Origin: Eremophila alpestris peregrina
Lineage: Eukaryota; Chordata; Aves; Passeriformes; Alaudidae
Length of the DNA: 64,000 bases
Reading direction: 5' to 3'
NCBI GenBank assembly: GCA_009792885.1
Contig: WMCF01000017.1
Coordinates: forward strand, 15,884,072-15,948,071
Part shown: positions 37,701 to 49,012 of the stretch, piece by piece
Position numbering within the stretch: the first letter of the stretch is position 1
Layout of the letters: the number at the start of each line of letters is the position of its first letter
The notes under the pieces: generated by a model
Databases searched by the model: none
Told to the model about the DNA's origin: nothing
What the model saw: the letters and a program-made list of their open reading frames with translations, nothing else
Position numbers and translations under genes: made by a program

Positions 37701-39305
37701 ATCAGACAGACATAAAAAGGTTCCCTTGGTAGAACATAAACAGATGGATTCAGCAGTAGTACTTCATCAATTGCTCTGTACAGCTATGTTTGCATATCCA
37801 TCACATAACGAGAAAACCCCTCCATTTCCCTCTGGCTGTTAAGTTTGTATTTTTATTAAGTCAAATACTTTGGGAAATTGGTGTTTTGTGTAGAACTAAG
37901 CTGACATTATATGAAAAGGCATTTTCTGTCCTCCAGATTCTTAATGCTTTATTCAAATATGCAAGGCAAATTGTTAATTTAATCAACAGTACACTGTTAA
38001 AAGCCTTCCAGTTCTATTATTCCACCTCTTTTTCCTGTAAAATTTTAGATTGGACTTTGGAGAAAAGTGATGACACAGGCATTGTTTTCTTTAATATTAT
38101 ATTTTTTCAATTACTGTAATTTAGTTAAAAGAAATGATAGCCTGAAATGGGATTTAGGACATTATTACAACACAAAATTTAGGATTTTAACATCTGCAAA
38201 AAACCAAGTTTATTAACACCTTGAGGAAGGTGCTTTCTACATGCCATTTTATAAGCAATAATAATTCTCAGTTTACTTAGTTCTCTGTGATTCCTATTTA
38301 TCCTTGACATATTCATAGTGAAATAATTTTATTAAGACAAATCTGAACTGTCATACTCCAAGAAATTTCTGAACTAACTGCTTTCTTAAAACAAAAGAGT
38401 TGCTATCATGTTAGAGAGAAAAACCAGTGCCTTCAGCCTGTGCCACGACTGTACTTCTCATGTGTGGCCACAAACAGATATGAAAATTAAAGCTCCACTT
38501 ACTTGGTGAACATTGCTCATCTTTGCTGCCAAGGCAAGGTAGAATACTCTCTGACACCTATTTTCACTGATTCTTCCTTACTTTGAAATTAGGAGTCTTT
38601 TGCAGTTCTTGAAAACCTTGCAATTGATTTTTTGTGTTTTATCATATTTGAGGCAGAAGCACAGAAAACCTTACAAGCTCAAACTTCCTTCTTCTGATGG
38701 GCATCTGAATTCTCTTATTTTAGACTGTGCCATGTTTCACTTGAAGCTTAGGATAATAATCTAGTTCATCAGGCATTGATCTTGGCTTCCACATATGAGT
38801 TATTGTGCGTTAGTATGATAATACTGTGCTTTTGATATAATCTGTCTCATAGTATTTCATTTTCCCTCCCAGATATCATAGGATGACAGCACTCTAAACA
38901 AGTACCTTAAATATTTACAGGATCGGTTGAAATACCTTGTTATATTTTCTGGAAAATAACAGACACTATTATACCCTGACAGGCTGCCTTCTCAAACTCC
39001 TCAATCTATATTTATGTTACAAAAAAAAGGTATGTTGCAAGTTTTGCCCACCAGTTAGTTAAAAGGGGCACTTTATGTTTCTACTCATGAGTTTCTGAAT
39101 AAAGCTAATATTGAAACATCACCACTGTTTTGGATCCATAGCATTGTATTTTGAACATTCAGCAAGTTCAAAAATTATTATTATTATAAATGAAGTTCCG
39201 TACAATTCAACTTGAGTAATAAACCACCATGTACATCTTCATCTCTTTGTTTTGAAAGAGAAGTCCAAGAAGTCATGACTATAAACATTTTATCATTAAC
39301 ATGTT
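31749..39305. other. No gene seen; long repeat-poor interval
   Basis: About 7.5 kb without a recognised CR1 or LTR copy. Frames are short. The 32.2-32.8 kb portion is rich in TAAT-type motifs and is flagged as a possible conserved element. A TGTCCTGG-like start near 36620 was considered as an LTR edge and not accepted. Confidence 0.5.
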
Positions 39306-39537
39306 TGTATCTCTATCAATGATCTGGATGAGGAGATCAAGTGTACTGAAAGGATTGTCAAGCATTGAAACAGGGTACCCAGTGAAATGCTGGAGTCACC
39401 ATCCCTGAAGTGCTCAAGAAATGACTGGACCTGGCACTTGGTGCTATGCTGAAGTTGATACAACAATGTTCAGCCAAAGGCTGGACTTGGTGATCTGGGA
39501 GGCCTTTTCCAGCCTTAATGATTTTGTGATTCTAAGT
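39306..39537 (+). mobile_element. CR1 LINE 3' part with internal deletion
   Basis: The left end, ATCAATGATCTGGATGAGG, corresponds to the reverse-transcriptase NDLDEG block. It jumps after about 40 bases to GTCAAGCATTGAAACAGG, and then runs through the 3' end (CACCATCCCTGAAGTG, ATGATTTTGTGATTC) to about 39537. More than half a kilobase of normal CR1 sequence is missing between the two parts. Confidence 0.9.
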
Positions 39538-40522
39538 CCAGATAGCCTAGATGAAATCTACAGGGCAGCCAAAAACAAAAGTCTTGAGATACAGGAAAAA
39601 AAATTGCATCTGTGTTAATTGTAATTACCAGACCAGTACCTCATGAGTTGTGTTCTGAATTTTACAAAGTGTTTAATGCATAGTTTCCTATGAGCAGTTC
39701 AGGGGAATATTATCACCCTTCATTCTCAGTGGAGCTCTTCCTAGAGTGTTCACACTCTAGGCTGAAATAGTGTTTAATGGAGGACTGATGAAACACATAT
39801 TCCAAGACTTGTACAAAAGTTTTTTTAGATAGGAAGAAATGCATTGCAATATTATTACTTTGTGTGCAAATGACACTCATCCCTCTCACAAATACTTTGT
39901 AAATTTCCAATGCATTAATCATGTATTCCTGATAAATAAATATTCTAAACCAATACCTAACCTTTCTCCAGTCATCCCTTAATGAAGTAATAGCAAGTCA
40001 ATATTGGTTACTTTCTAATTTTTTAGATTTCTGCTGGCTAGGATCAATGTTTTACTAAGACAGTAATGGACTAATATCATATAATCCCCTGATGCCAGAA
40101 ATTACTGTTTATGGCAAGGGGAAGATATTCCAATTATTTTTTAATTTTTTAGCAGCTAATGTTCCTGAGTAAATGAATTGAGGTCAGTTCTCATGAAGTG
40201 ATTTTGTTCAACAGAAATGACAGTCTTTGGCAGCAGGAAATACTTGGATGGACTAGAAAGAGAAATGAATGTCCCCCTGTACTAAAAACCTGGGACAAAG
40301 GCCAAACTCTCTTTGATTGGAAAGTCAGCAGTTGCTTGGGATTTTGTCCTAGTACAGAATTCCATCTTTCTGGTTTGTGAAGCCCAAGCAGATTCCAGGT
40401 ATCACCTCTAATTTCGAGTGTATCATCAAGGTTGCAAAGAGGGCTTGACATCACAGCACAGCATCACTGGCTGAAATAAAGTCAATAAGCCTTAGGTTCT
40501 CAAGCGTTATTTTTTGGGGTTT
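39538..40522. other. No gene seen
   Basis: Unique AT-rich sequence next to the LTR. No open frame or repeat was recognised. Confidence 0.5.
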
Positions 40523-40635
40523 TGCTGGGGGTCTCTCTCGAGATGACCCCGGTCTGTGGTGATAAACGGCTGTTTTTCTCACTGCCCGTGCTTGGAAGAA
40601 GGAGTCAGAGTTCTTCAGGTTGCAGTTTGAAGATG

Positions 40636-40641
40636 TTTATT
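40636..40641 (-). promoter_or_regulatory. LTR polyadenylation signal AATAAA
   Basis: TTTATT on the plus strand reads AATAAA on the minus strand, about 95 bases downstream of the TATA-like motif within the LTR. Confidence 0.6.
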
Positions 40642-40736
40642 TTAGAAATCTTATCTCTAAGTTCAGTGAAGACCAGCGTGGTGTTCCCAGCAGCTGGAAA
40701 GCGAAGAATCTCTCCGCCCCCAGGCTACACCTCATT

Positions 40737-40744
40737 CTTATACC
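40737..40744 (-). promoter_or_regulatory. LTR TATA-like box
   Basis: Minus-strand GGTATAAG within the probable LTR, placed as expected between U3 and R. Activity is unknown. Confidence 0.45.
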
Positions 40745-41152
40745 CCAGATTACGTGAATATTGTTTTCCTCTAAAACCCAATAACTAAAAACCAAGTCAC
40801 ACCGTGAAATCACACCTCTATCCAATCCTAAAAACCCACAGCCCTTTGCAAAAAGGAAAAAGGAAGAGAAGACAGGAAAATGTGACTCTTATCAATAAAT
40901 CAACCACCATGTTTGACCCCATATAAAGAATATAGAGAAATCTAAAACTAAGATTTACACACCCAGTGATATAATAAAAAACACACCAATCAAACTCTCG
41001 TGTCACCCAAATCCTCAGACAGCCTTGGAAGCCGTCTCCACGGTGTCAGATCAAAGCCAATGCCATCTTTCAGGGAATCCATGGGGCCCCATCCCCCACG
41101 TCCTGGCTGCTGCCCATTCAGGAGATCCAGAGGAATACTCTGGTCTCCCACA

Positions 41153-44100
41153 GGATTTTTAATACTACCAAAAATACAAAACCTTTTCACAGCTTCAGTA
41201 CTATGGATATTTTGGTCCTTCAGTCCTTCAAATATTTATGATAGATTTTCCATAGCATTTTAAACACAATTATTGCTTATTTAGAAAGCAGCACAATTAC
41301 ACAATAGAAACTGTACCTGTAGAAAGCCCTGTCTTCAACACCAAACAGGTTGGGTGGTTTGTATTTGTGAAGGGGAGCTTGTATATGTTTTGTTTCAGCC
41401 TTTTAATACTATTTTGGATTTTCAGTAGTTCAGGCTCATCTTCTGAGCCATCAACCCATCCTTGAGCCAGCACCCTGTGTCCCACAGCCCCTGTTATCTG
41501 ACTTTTGTGTCAGTCCCAAAGGTTTACTTTAACCAACAGTTTGTCATTTTTGTCCTCTGGTCCTCCTCTTGAACTACATCAATAGTTCCACAGCCTTAAG
41601 CATGGGAACCAGCAGTGCTCCTGTGGAAACTATTCTGCTCCAGATCCCTGCAGGATAATGAAACATCTCCCCAGCATTTCAGCCACTCTATTCTCCTAAA
41701 GCATTTTCAGATGAGAGATGGACATTGATTTTGAGGACTTCAAAGGCTCCTTTGTCCCCAAGGATCATAATCCCAGCCATGCTGGCTGATTGCTGACCCT
41801 GCACTCTGAGACATTAGGTGGCCTCACAAAACCCAGCTGCAATTCAAAAGCAGTTTGCTCACAGATACATGTCCTCAGGTTTCCATGCTACACACAGCCA
41901 TCACAATTCATGCCCAGCTGTTACATAACCCTGGACACTTCCCAGCTCTGCTTTAGTGAAAACAAATGGAAAGAAATGTTCTTGTCTTTTTTTTTTTTTG
42001 TCCAAAACAATGTGCCCTTTTGTTTCAAGTTGAGCTTGCGGAATGAATGTCAATGCTTTTGGCATGTCCAGGTTGGGACTTTCTGAGACTTCTACCAGTA
42101 GCTCAACATAAAATATAGTGAAAGCTTATTCTCCAGAGGCTTGGATAAGACAATATAATAATTGATCTACAGTGGATTTTATTAGGTCTTAATGTATGAT
42201 AACCAGTTCTTGTTATCTTACAAGCACATGTCCTTCAGTGTCTTTTCACAGCATCTAGAACCATTGGACTATCTTTTGAAACTCCTAGGGGTTCAAATAT
42301 TATTCCCATTTACATGTTCTGGCCTTAGAGGCTATCACAGTATTGTTTTATAAATTTCTGTGAAGCTCTATGATTACAAGAGATTCAGCTTTTACCTTTC
42401 CAGCAGAAAGGGCTACCTTCTTCCTTTCTTTTAAACAGCCTTTGCCATGGACTTTGAATGTATTATGGCCTTTTAAAATATTTTCTCCTTACTCTTCATA
42501 AGGATAAGTGCTCTGCTTCCTTTTTTCCTGACAACAAGATTGATTATTTTTGGTTTTCCCTGGGTCATTAATAATGAAATTATGAAATATGCTATGTGGG
42601 AAACAATAAATATAAGGGTAATATTCACTTGAAAAAAACATCAGATTTAACCCTAGGCTATTCAATATACATCAGCTATGTTGTGAGTGGAAGCACAGAA
42701 GGCATGCTTTGGTGCATAACATATCATCTCTTTCCTTCCTAATGTGCTCTACAGTTCTGGTGTTAGCAGAAAGAGAATATTCAGTCTTTGATGCTGCTGA
42801 GCCAGCTGGCTGCCTGACTTTTGCATCTTTTTTCTTCTGATGTTTGTATTAGGCCTGTGTTGCAGAACCAATGAGAGTTTTGAATATCCTTGCCTGCCCA
42901 ATTTTTATTAGATTTATCAGACATTTGCTTCTGGAATTGAAACCTAAAGTGATCTTATGCAGCTAAGATATTGAACTTTCAAAATAAAGATTACAAATGC
43001 ATAGTCAAGAAGTAATGTGGTAATATACTTCATGAAATATTATCCTAAACAGAGGATAGAACACATGATCTAAAACAATTTTTCAAATCTTAAATACCAT
43101 ATTGCAGTCATTTCTAAATTGAAACATTCCAAAGCTGCTCAGTAAGAACCTATTAACCAGAAACTGTGTTTGCATATCAGCTGAATTCTTTTTTTATGAT
43201 GAGGGGATGGCAATGTATTTTAAAAAAGTATCAAGCTACACTACCCACTCTTGAAAATATAGATTGACCAGGAATGCTGACAGACATTTTGCCTCAGGAC
43301 AGCCAAGTGCTGCTGCACATCATCTCTACAAAATCACTAAAGGCGTAATTTAAAGAACATTAAGAAAGGGAACCAGGAAAGTGCTAAATGGTGTATCCTG
43401 GACAAATCACCATTTTAATTATGTTAACTCTTAAAATGGTCAGTCTTAATTCAAGTCCAAACTAGTTAGTGTAAAAGTAAGAGCCTAATCATTGTTATTT
43501 TTAGAATGGAGACTGCAAGTTCTTTTGTCCAGCCATAGAAAGACTAAACATGTCCTAAAGCAAGCCATATACTTGCCCCCATCTAGGTTTATTCCATTGT
43601 TCAGAGGAAACACTGGGTGCTTGACATCTTGCAGAGACCATACAGCACAAAACTGCTCCAAGATCATTTGTTCTTAATGAAAGCAATTTGTTACTAGCTG
43701 AAGCAAAATGTTCTTTGTCCTCGTGCCAAAAATGTGTTGTCTATCCTTCATGTTTGCTGCACTTATGCACAATAATGGAAATATTATGACATATGCTTAG
43801 AGCAGCAGCATAACAAGCAGGACACACTTCATTGTTCCAAAACAATAGGCATGAGTATGTTGGTTTTTTTGTCACACTTTTTTATCTACCATAGAAGCTC
43901 ATTGACACGATGGAGGTTCAGCATTTCTTAATTGCCTTTTTAATTTAGTCCACTCTTTCCCCCCAGGGCTGATGCACTGATTCCTCTCATTCCTTCTTCA
44001 TCCCCCTCTCAATAGACCCGCTTTTATGAGATACATATTAAACACCTCCTTTTTTTATTATGCTCACATGTTTTTATGTAATTATATTTTCTTTCCTCTG

Positions 44101-44830
44101 TGAATTTAATAAACTCTTTGAGGCATGTGTTAAGAACACCTAAAGAAATACAGATAGCTTGGATTAAAATGCTTTTAAAAGATGGTAGGACTGAAACTTA
44201 AGGAAAAAAAAAGAAAAAGAAATAACTTAGGGAAAAAGAGTAGGTGCATCAATAAATACAGATAGCAAAATGGTTCTCAGCTAATCTCATTACCTCAGAC
44301 AGCTGTTGGAGAGCAAATTCACATAATTTCATACACATGGTCTTTGTTCATACAGAGACAGCACTTTGCAGTGGCAGCCCAGAAAAGAACAGCATTTGTG
44401 GACATGAGAATATTTAAAGAACAGTTGAAGTGCCTCATTTCCTTTACCACATAAGTTTTTGTGTGCTCTAACAGAGTTCCTTAAAATTACAGAAAACCCT
44501 TCAGAAATCATTAAGTACCCGTAGGACACATGAAAGTCTATATGAGGGAGTTCAGCATGGTATAATTATACTGATGTCTTTCCATTAAAAAGAAGGAAAA
44601 TAAAGGAAAAGAAGGCATCATATGTTGTGGAAAAGGAACTGCACAAGAATATGAAATATTCATGACTGATTCTTTGAATAAGTGTGGTTGAACTAGTGAG
44701 TACACAGATCATACACAAAATATTACAACTGAAAAATTAAAATATATGGTGCAGTATGTATCTGTCATATCAAAACACATAGCTTGTGTTGTAGGAGAGT
44801 ATCCTTTTTTTCTGCCTACAGTATGCTTGA
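41153..44830. other. No gene seen
   Basis: Unique sequence. The first kilobase (to about 42.1 kb) is somewhat GC-richer and could be an old repeat I cannot name. A 98-codon plus frame at 41790-42086 is unremarkable. Confidence 0.45.
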
Positions 44831-45795
44831 GTCATAGAACCATAGAATCATCTAGGTTGGAAAAGACCTCCAAGATCAGATCCCAACATTTGACTGATTA
44901 CCATTTTGTCAGCTAGGCCCCAGCACTGAGGGCCACATCCAGTCATTATTTGAACACCCTGGACAGTCCATTCCAGCTTGATGATCCTTTCCACAAAGAC
45001 ACTATTCCTTACATCTAACATGAATATTCCATGGTGCAGCTGGAGGCTGTGTCCTCTTGTCCTGTTACTTGTTGCCTAGGAGAAATGGCCAACCCTCTCC
45101 TCTCTCCAATCTTATTTCAGGTGGTTATAGAGAGTGATAAGGCCTCCCTGGAGCCTCCTTTTCTTCAGGCAGAACAACCCCAGCTCCCTCAGGAGCCGCT
45201 CCTCATAGGACTTTACTCTCCAGACCCTTCACCAGCTTTGTTACCCTTCTCTGGACACACTCTAGCACCTCAATCTTCTTCTTGTAGTGAGGGACCCAGA
45301 ATTTATGGTGTGTCCTCACCGGTACATGGAGACAATTGCTGCCCTGGTCCTGCTGGCCACACTATTTTTTATACAAGCCAGGATACCACTGACCTTCTTG
45401 GCCACCTGGGCACACTCTGGCTCAATTTCAGCTGGATGTCGACCAGCACTCCCAAGTCCTTTTCCTCTGGAATATTTTCCAGCTGCTCTGCCCCCAGCCT
45501 GTAGCGCTGTCTGGGGTTGTTGTGACTGAAGGGCAGGACCTGGCACTTGGCCTTATTCAACTGCATACAACTGGCCTTGGCCCATTACTCCAGCCTGTCC
45601 AGATCCCTCTGCAGAGCCTTTTGGCCCCCCAGCCCAACTTAGTGTCATCTGTAACCTCACTGACAGTGCACTTAATCCCCTTATCCAGACCATCAGTAAA
45701 GGTATTAAACAGAACTGGCCCCAAAAGTGAACCTTGGGGAACCCCAGTAGTGACTGGAGGCATATCTGCCAGGAATTGAAGGAATTCATCTAGAT
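44831..45795 (-). mobile_element. CR1 LINE, longest copy in the window, with partial reverse transcriptase
   Basis: The left end has the CR1 tail read in antisense (TCATAGAACCATAGAATC) and the 3' UTR follows. From about 45.3 kb rightward the minus strand encodes ORF2. Recognisable blocks are VTTGVPQGSLLGPVLFN and FTDGLDKGI, then a catalytic-site equivalent reading VTDDTKLG where the family has ADD, and further on LNKAKCQVLPF and EKDLGVLVD in a neighbouring frame. The element is 5' truncated at about 45795 inside the reverse-transcriptase domain. Frame changes split it into pieces at 45369-45566 and 45557-45811. It is inactive. The 157-codon plus frame at 45031-45504 is antisense to it. Confidence 0.95.
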
Positions 45796-46199
45796 GTTGA
45801 CAACTGAGCAAGAGTAGTACTGTGACTGTCTCATTAAAAGTACCCTCAGTGCATAAGTTCTTTCCTTCTATAGAAACTATCTCACAATCTTCAACACATT
45901 ATTCAAGTTGCCTTGTTTAGAAATGTATTTCTGAGTCAGTAATGATTTTTAAATATGCATAAAATATGGAGTAAAAGGTTACAAAATGAACTGTTAAATT
46001 ACATTTTAGGGCATGATGAAGTGCTTTGCATGTTCATAATTGAACAAGGAGAAGAACCACTGTTTTCCCTTGTTATTATACACAATGTGCCACATCTGAT
46101 TACTCATCCCTCCTTTTTCTTCATCAGTCATTTCCTCAAATATCTACACAGTCATCTTTCATTTCCTTGACCCTAGCTGGCAACTTATTTAGAAAGTAT

Positions 46200-46235
46200 A
46201 AATCACCAAGGCAGTACAAATCACCAAGGCAGTAC
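46200..46235. repeat. Perfect 18-base tandem duplication
   Basis: AAATCACCAAGGCAGTAC occurs twice back to back with no mismatch, which implies a recent duplication. Confidence 0.95.
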
Positions 46236-46558
46236 TGGACTAAAGGTTAGGTGCCTTTTTAATGCTGCAGTTCTGGTCTTTACAACTTAGGTGAATGTGG
46301 CATAACTCAGGAAGGAACAGAGCAGTGTGAGTGGAGGTACAAACACCTTACACACAATAAAAGATAGCATTACTTCAGTTCAAAAAAAAAGGCAGTTGAA
46401 GAGGAATATGAGAAAGTTAATGAAATCCTTTGCAGCGTGGAGAAGGAGATAATAAATACAATGTAAAAACTGGCTGCTCTGGGATGTTGTGAGGGCTAAA
46501 GGTATAATTAGTTTTGGAGAGAGATTTCAGAACTACATGGAAGATATACACATAATTT

Positions 46559-46618
46559 ACATCATTATATATACTGGTGGATATTAAACATCATTATAAA
46601 GATATACTGGTGATAAAA
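46559..46618. repeat. Diverged ~29-base tandem duplication
   Basis: ACATCATTATA followed by ATATACTGGTG recurs at 46559 and 46588, with small insertions in the second copy. Confidence 0.75.
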
Positions 46619-46933
46619 TTCTGATTGCTGGAAACAAACAAGGTGTGCCAGCAATAAGATTGCCCTTTTCATGCTTTCATTATTATATTGCTTACTGAGA
46701 CCATATTATGTCCAGTCAAGCCAGAAGGTTAGGTGGACCTTTGGCTTAACCCAGTTAGGTCAGTCTTGTACTGTTGCAAATAATGTATTTTTTTTCTCCA
46801 CAAAGTCTCCATTTTTTACTTAATGTTTGTGCCAGGCTGTGCTCACTCCTTTCCAAACTATTTGGCTCAGTCTTTAATTCCATCAGCCTTTCTCTTTGGA
46901 CTCTTTAGGAATACTGCTTCCACTGTTTTTTGT

Positions 46934-46968
46934 GGGGTTGGGTATTTGTTTTCGGGTTTTTTGGGGGG
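46934..46968 (+). repeat. G-run cluster, possible G-quadruplex
   Basis: Four G runs (46934-46937, 46940-46942, 46954-46956, 46963-46968) lie within 35 bases inside a T/G-rich tract. Loops are 2, 11 and 6 bases. It is compatible with a quadruplex, though the middle loop is long. Confidence 0.5.
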
Positions 46969-47257
46969 TTTTTTTTTTGGTTTGGTTTTTTGTTAGTTTG
47001 TTTTTGAGTTTTAGGATTGTTTTTCTTTTTTTTTTTCCTTTTTCCTGCTCCTCCTCAATCGATACTAAAATTAACTTATACTCACCAAAATAATATCAGC
47101 ATTTTAAAAATATGTGAAGAATGTTATTTATGCACATGTGGATATGGTCCTGTTTGTGGTCCCCTGACACCTGGCCTGCTTGTAACAGAAAAACAGGCAG
47201 AGTAAAATTTGCATCCTGATGCTTTTGTGCTTTTTTAAACTTGGATTTGGTTTTGGA

Positions 47258-47285
47258 TTTTTAATTTTAATTTTAATTTTAATTT
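47258..47285. repeat. (TTTTAA)n microsatellite
   Basis: Four to five TTTTAA units in a row, without interruption. Confidence 0.9.
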
Positions 47286-48559
47286 AGCCTGCAGTAAGAA
47301 GAACTGAATTTTTTCGTAGCCTTACAAATAAAGACACTATTTTTGTATGCGGGTTTGGATGTTTACAAGAAAATAACCATGTTGCTAAAGGTTTATACCA
47401 GTCCTAGTTACACTCACAAAGAAAAAAAAAACATTGTTTTGACTATGTGATAATATATGCAAGGTATTAGAATAAAAATAGAGATAGGGAGGACTTTTGG
47501 CTTTCCCCCCTTTTTTTTTCTTTCTTTTTTTTTTCTTTTTATTTGCAATAGTCTATTTGCTTAGTCCAGACAGAAATGTGAGTACTTATGCAAAGGTTTC
47601 CTGTGGTTTCAAAAGTGGAATTCAATATACTCTAATGCACATCTCTATTGGAGCTTCTGTCATAATAAGGTTGATTCACTTATTCAAACCAGCCTTATTC
47701 CCAACAGTACCTTCACAAGAAATAGATCCTAATCGCTGTCAGTTCCCTCGGGACTTAGAAAGCTGAAGCAATACAAAAATGTGTATAAGTTTTAGATAAT
47801 GTAGTCACATTTTTCTAATCATACTTCTAATTTCACTGGCTTGTTACACAAAAGCACTGATTGGGGAACAAGATCGTAAAAGCCTAAGAGATAATACTGA
47901 ATCTCTCACACACCAGAACGTAATAATTGTAGAGTTGCTTAAAGAGCTGCCATAAAAATACGATGAATCCCCAAAGCTGCATTTGCAGGGTACTTTTAAA
48001 GAAGAACAAATAATGCCCAAGGGTAGGGCATGGAGAAGCTTGTACAAACACAATGATTTCTATAATAATTAAAATTTTAATCAAGCCATCGATTCCCATC
48101 CTCCAATACACACAACACTTCTGTTCAAGCAGGGAAAAGGCCACTCTTCAGGAAGCAGCAGAAACATTTTCTCACACATATTTGAAATAAAAACCATGAA
48201 TGTAGTGTATCTGGAAAACAGATGACTTACGTTGAAGACAATACCTTTGTAGCTCTTCTTTTTACATGTGTCTTATTGGAGCTGCTTTGAAGTTTAAGAA
48301 AATCATTGCATTTGGATTTCTGAAGACTTCTTGAAAGATAGAATAGAATGCAATCTTTGATAGTTCTGTATGTATTTTTTCACACCAGTAGTGAAGGGCA
48401 CTCTTACATGTTGAGAACGGTGTTGGAGACTGCTTTTGTGTCTCATTGTCAGCGTAAGACTGTGAAATATTTACCAGCTCTTGATTTTCCTCACTTTCTG
48501 AGGATGTGGCTGGGTGACGAGGAGTGCATTAAAGGACTTGATGGATATAGCATGCCAAA

Positions 48560-49012
48560 TTATACAACAATGAGGATGCACAGAACTTTGTGGCATCTGG
48601 AGGATGTCCCTTGTGTTCCTTCTAGTGAGAAATCCCTGAAGAAGTAACGGGGCTCAGGAGCAATACAGGGCAATGAACACACATCTCTTTCACCAACCCT
48701 CCTCTTCCAGGGAGAGTCAAGCACCAGATTGGGAGGTTTAATGGCATTTGAACATGCTATAGAGGTATAGCCACTGCAACACTGTGCAGTGAAAAAGTGA
48801 AAACGTGCAGGCAAGACCCTGGTTCTGGGAGACTCTGAGGAAGGACCATGTGCATGAGGGCAGGAAGCTTCTGTTGAGTGCACAAGTTCATTCATCCTCA
48901 GATTCAGATGCCTAAGTTCCGAGCCCAAATTCTCGCAGCAGCAGGATAGGATTAGAGTGTCAGCAGCCTTTTGCTGCAGAAAGAAAAATTCTTCTGCCTT
49001 TCCATGTAGCAA
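48560..49012 (-). other. 150-codon open frame, unrecognised
   Basis: This is the longest minus-strand frame in the window. It lies in a stretch GC-richer than its flanks. The translation has scattered Cys, Ser and His and no motif, signal peptide or membrane segment that I recognise. No splice or promoter context was seen. A non-coding GC-rich element or old repeat is as likely as a gene. Confidence 0.15.

Larger units (their letters stand above)
40523..41152 (-). mobile_element. Solo LTR of an endogenous retrovirus (probable)
   Basis: Read on the minus strand, the element begins TGTGGGAGACCAGAG at 41152. It has a TATA-like GTATAAG near 40737-40744 and an AATAAA at 40636-40641, and ends near GACCCCCAGCA at 40523. 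The length is about 630 bases, and the order (U3, TATA, poly(A) signal, U5) is that of an LTR. More CpG is retained than in surrounding DNA, which suggests a younger insertion. Flanking GGTTT and GGATT match at 4 of 5 positions and could be a worn target duplication. No gag, pol or env is next to it. A minus frame at 40990-41190 is open but matches no domain I know. The exact ends are uncertain. Confidence 0.7.

Noticed and set aside
41270..42110. GC-richer stretch considered as another CR1 or retrogene
   Set aside because: No CR1 block, tail or coherent frame could be aligned by eye.
45031..45504. 157-codon plus-strand frame, the longest in the window
   Set aside because: It is antisense to the CR1 reverse-transcriptase region and 3' end, and has no independent support.
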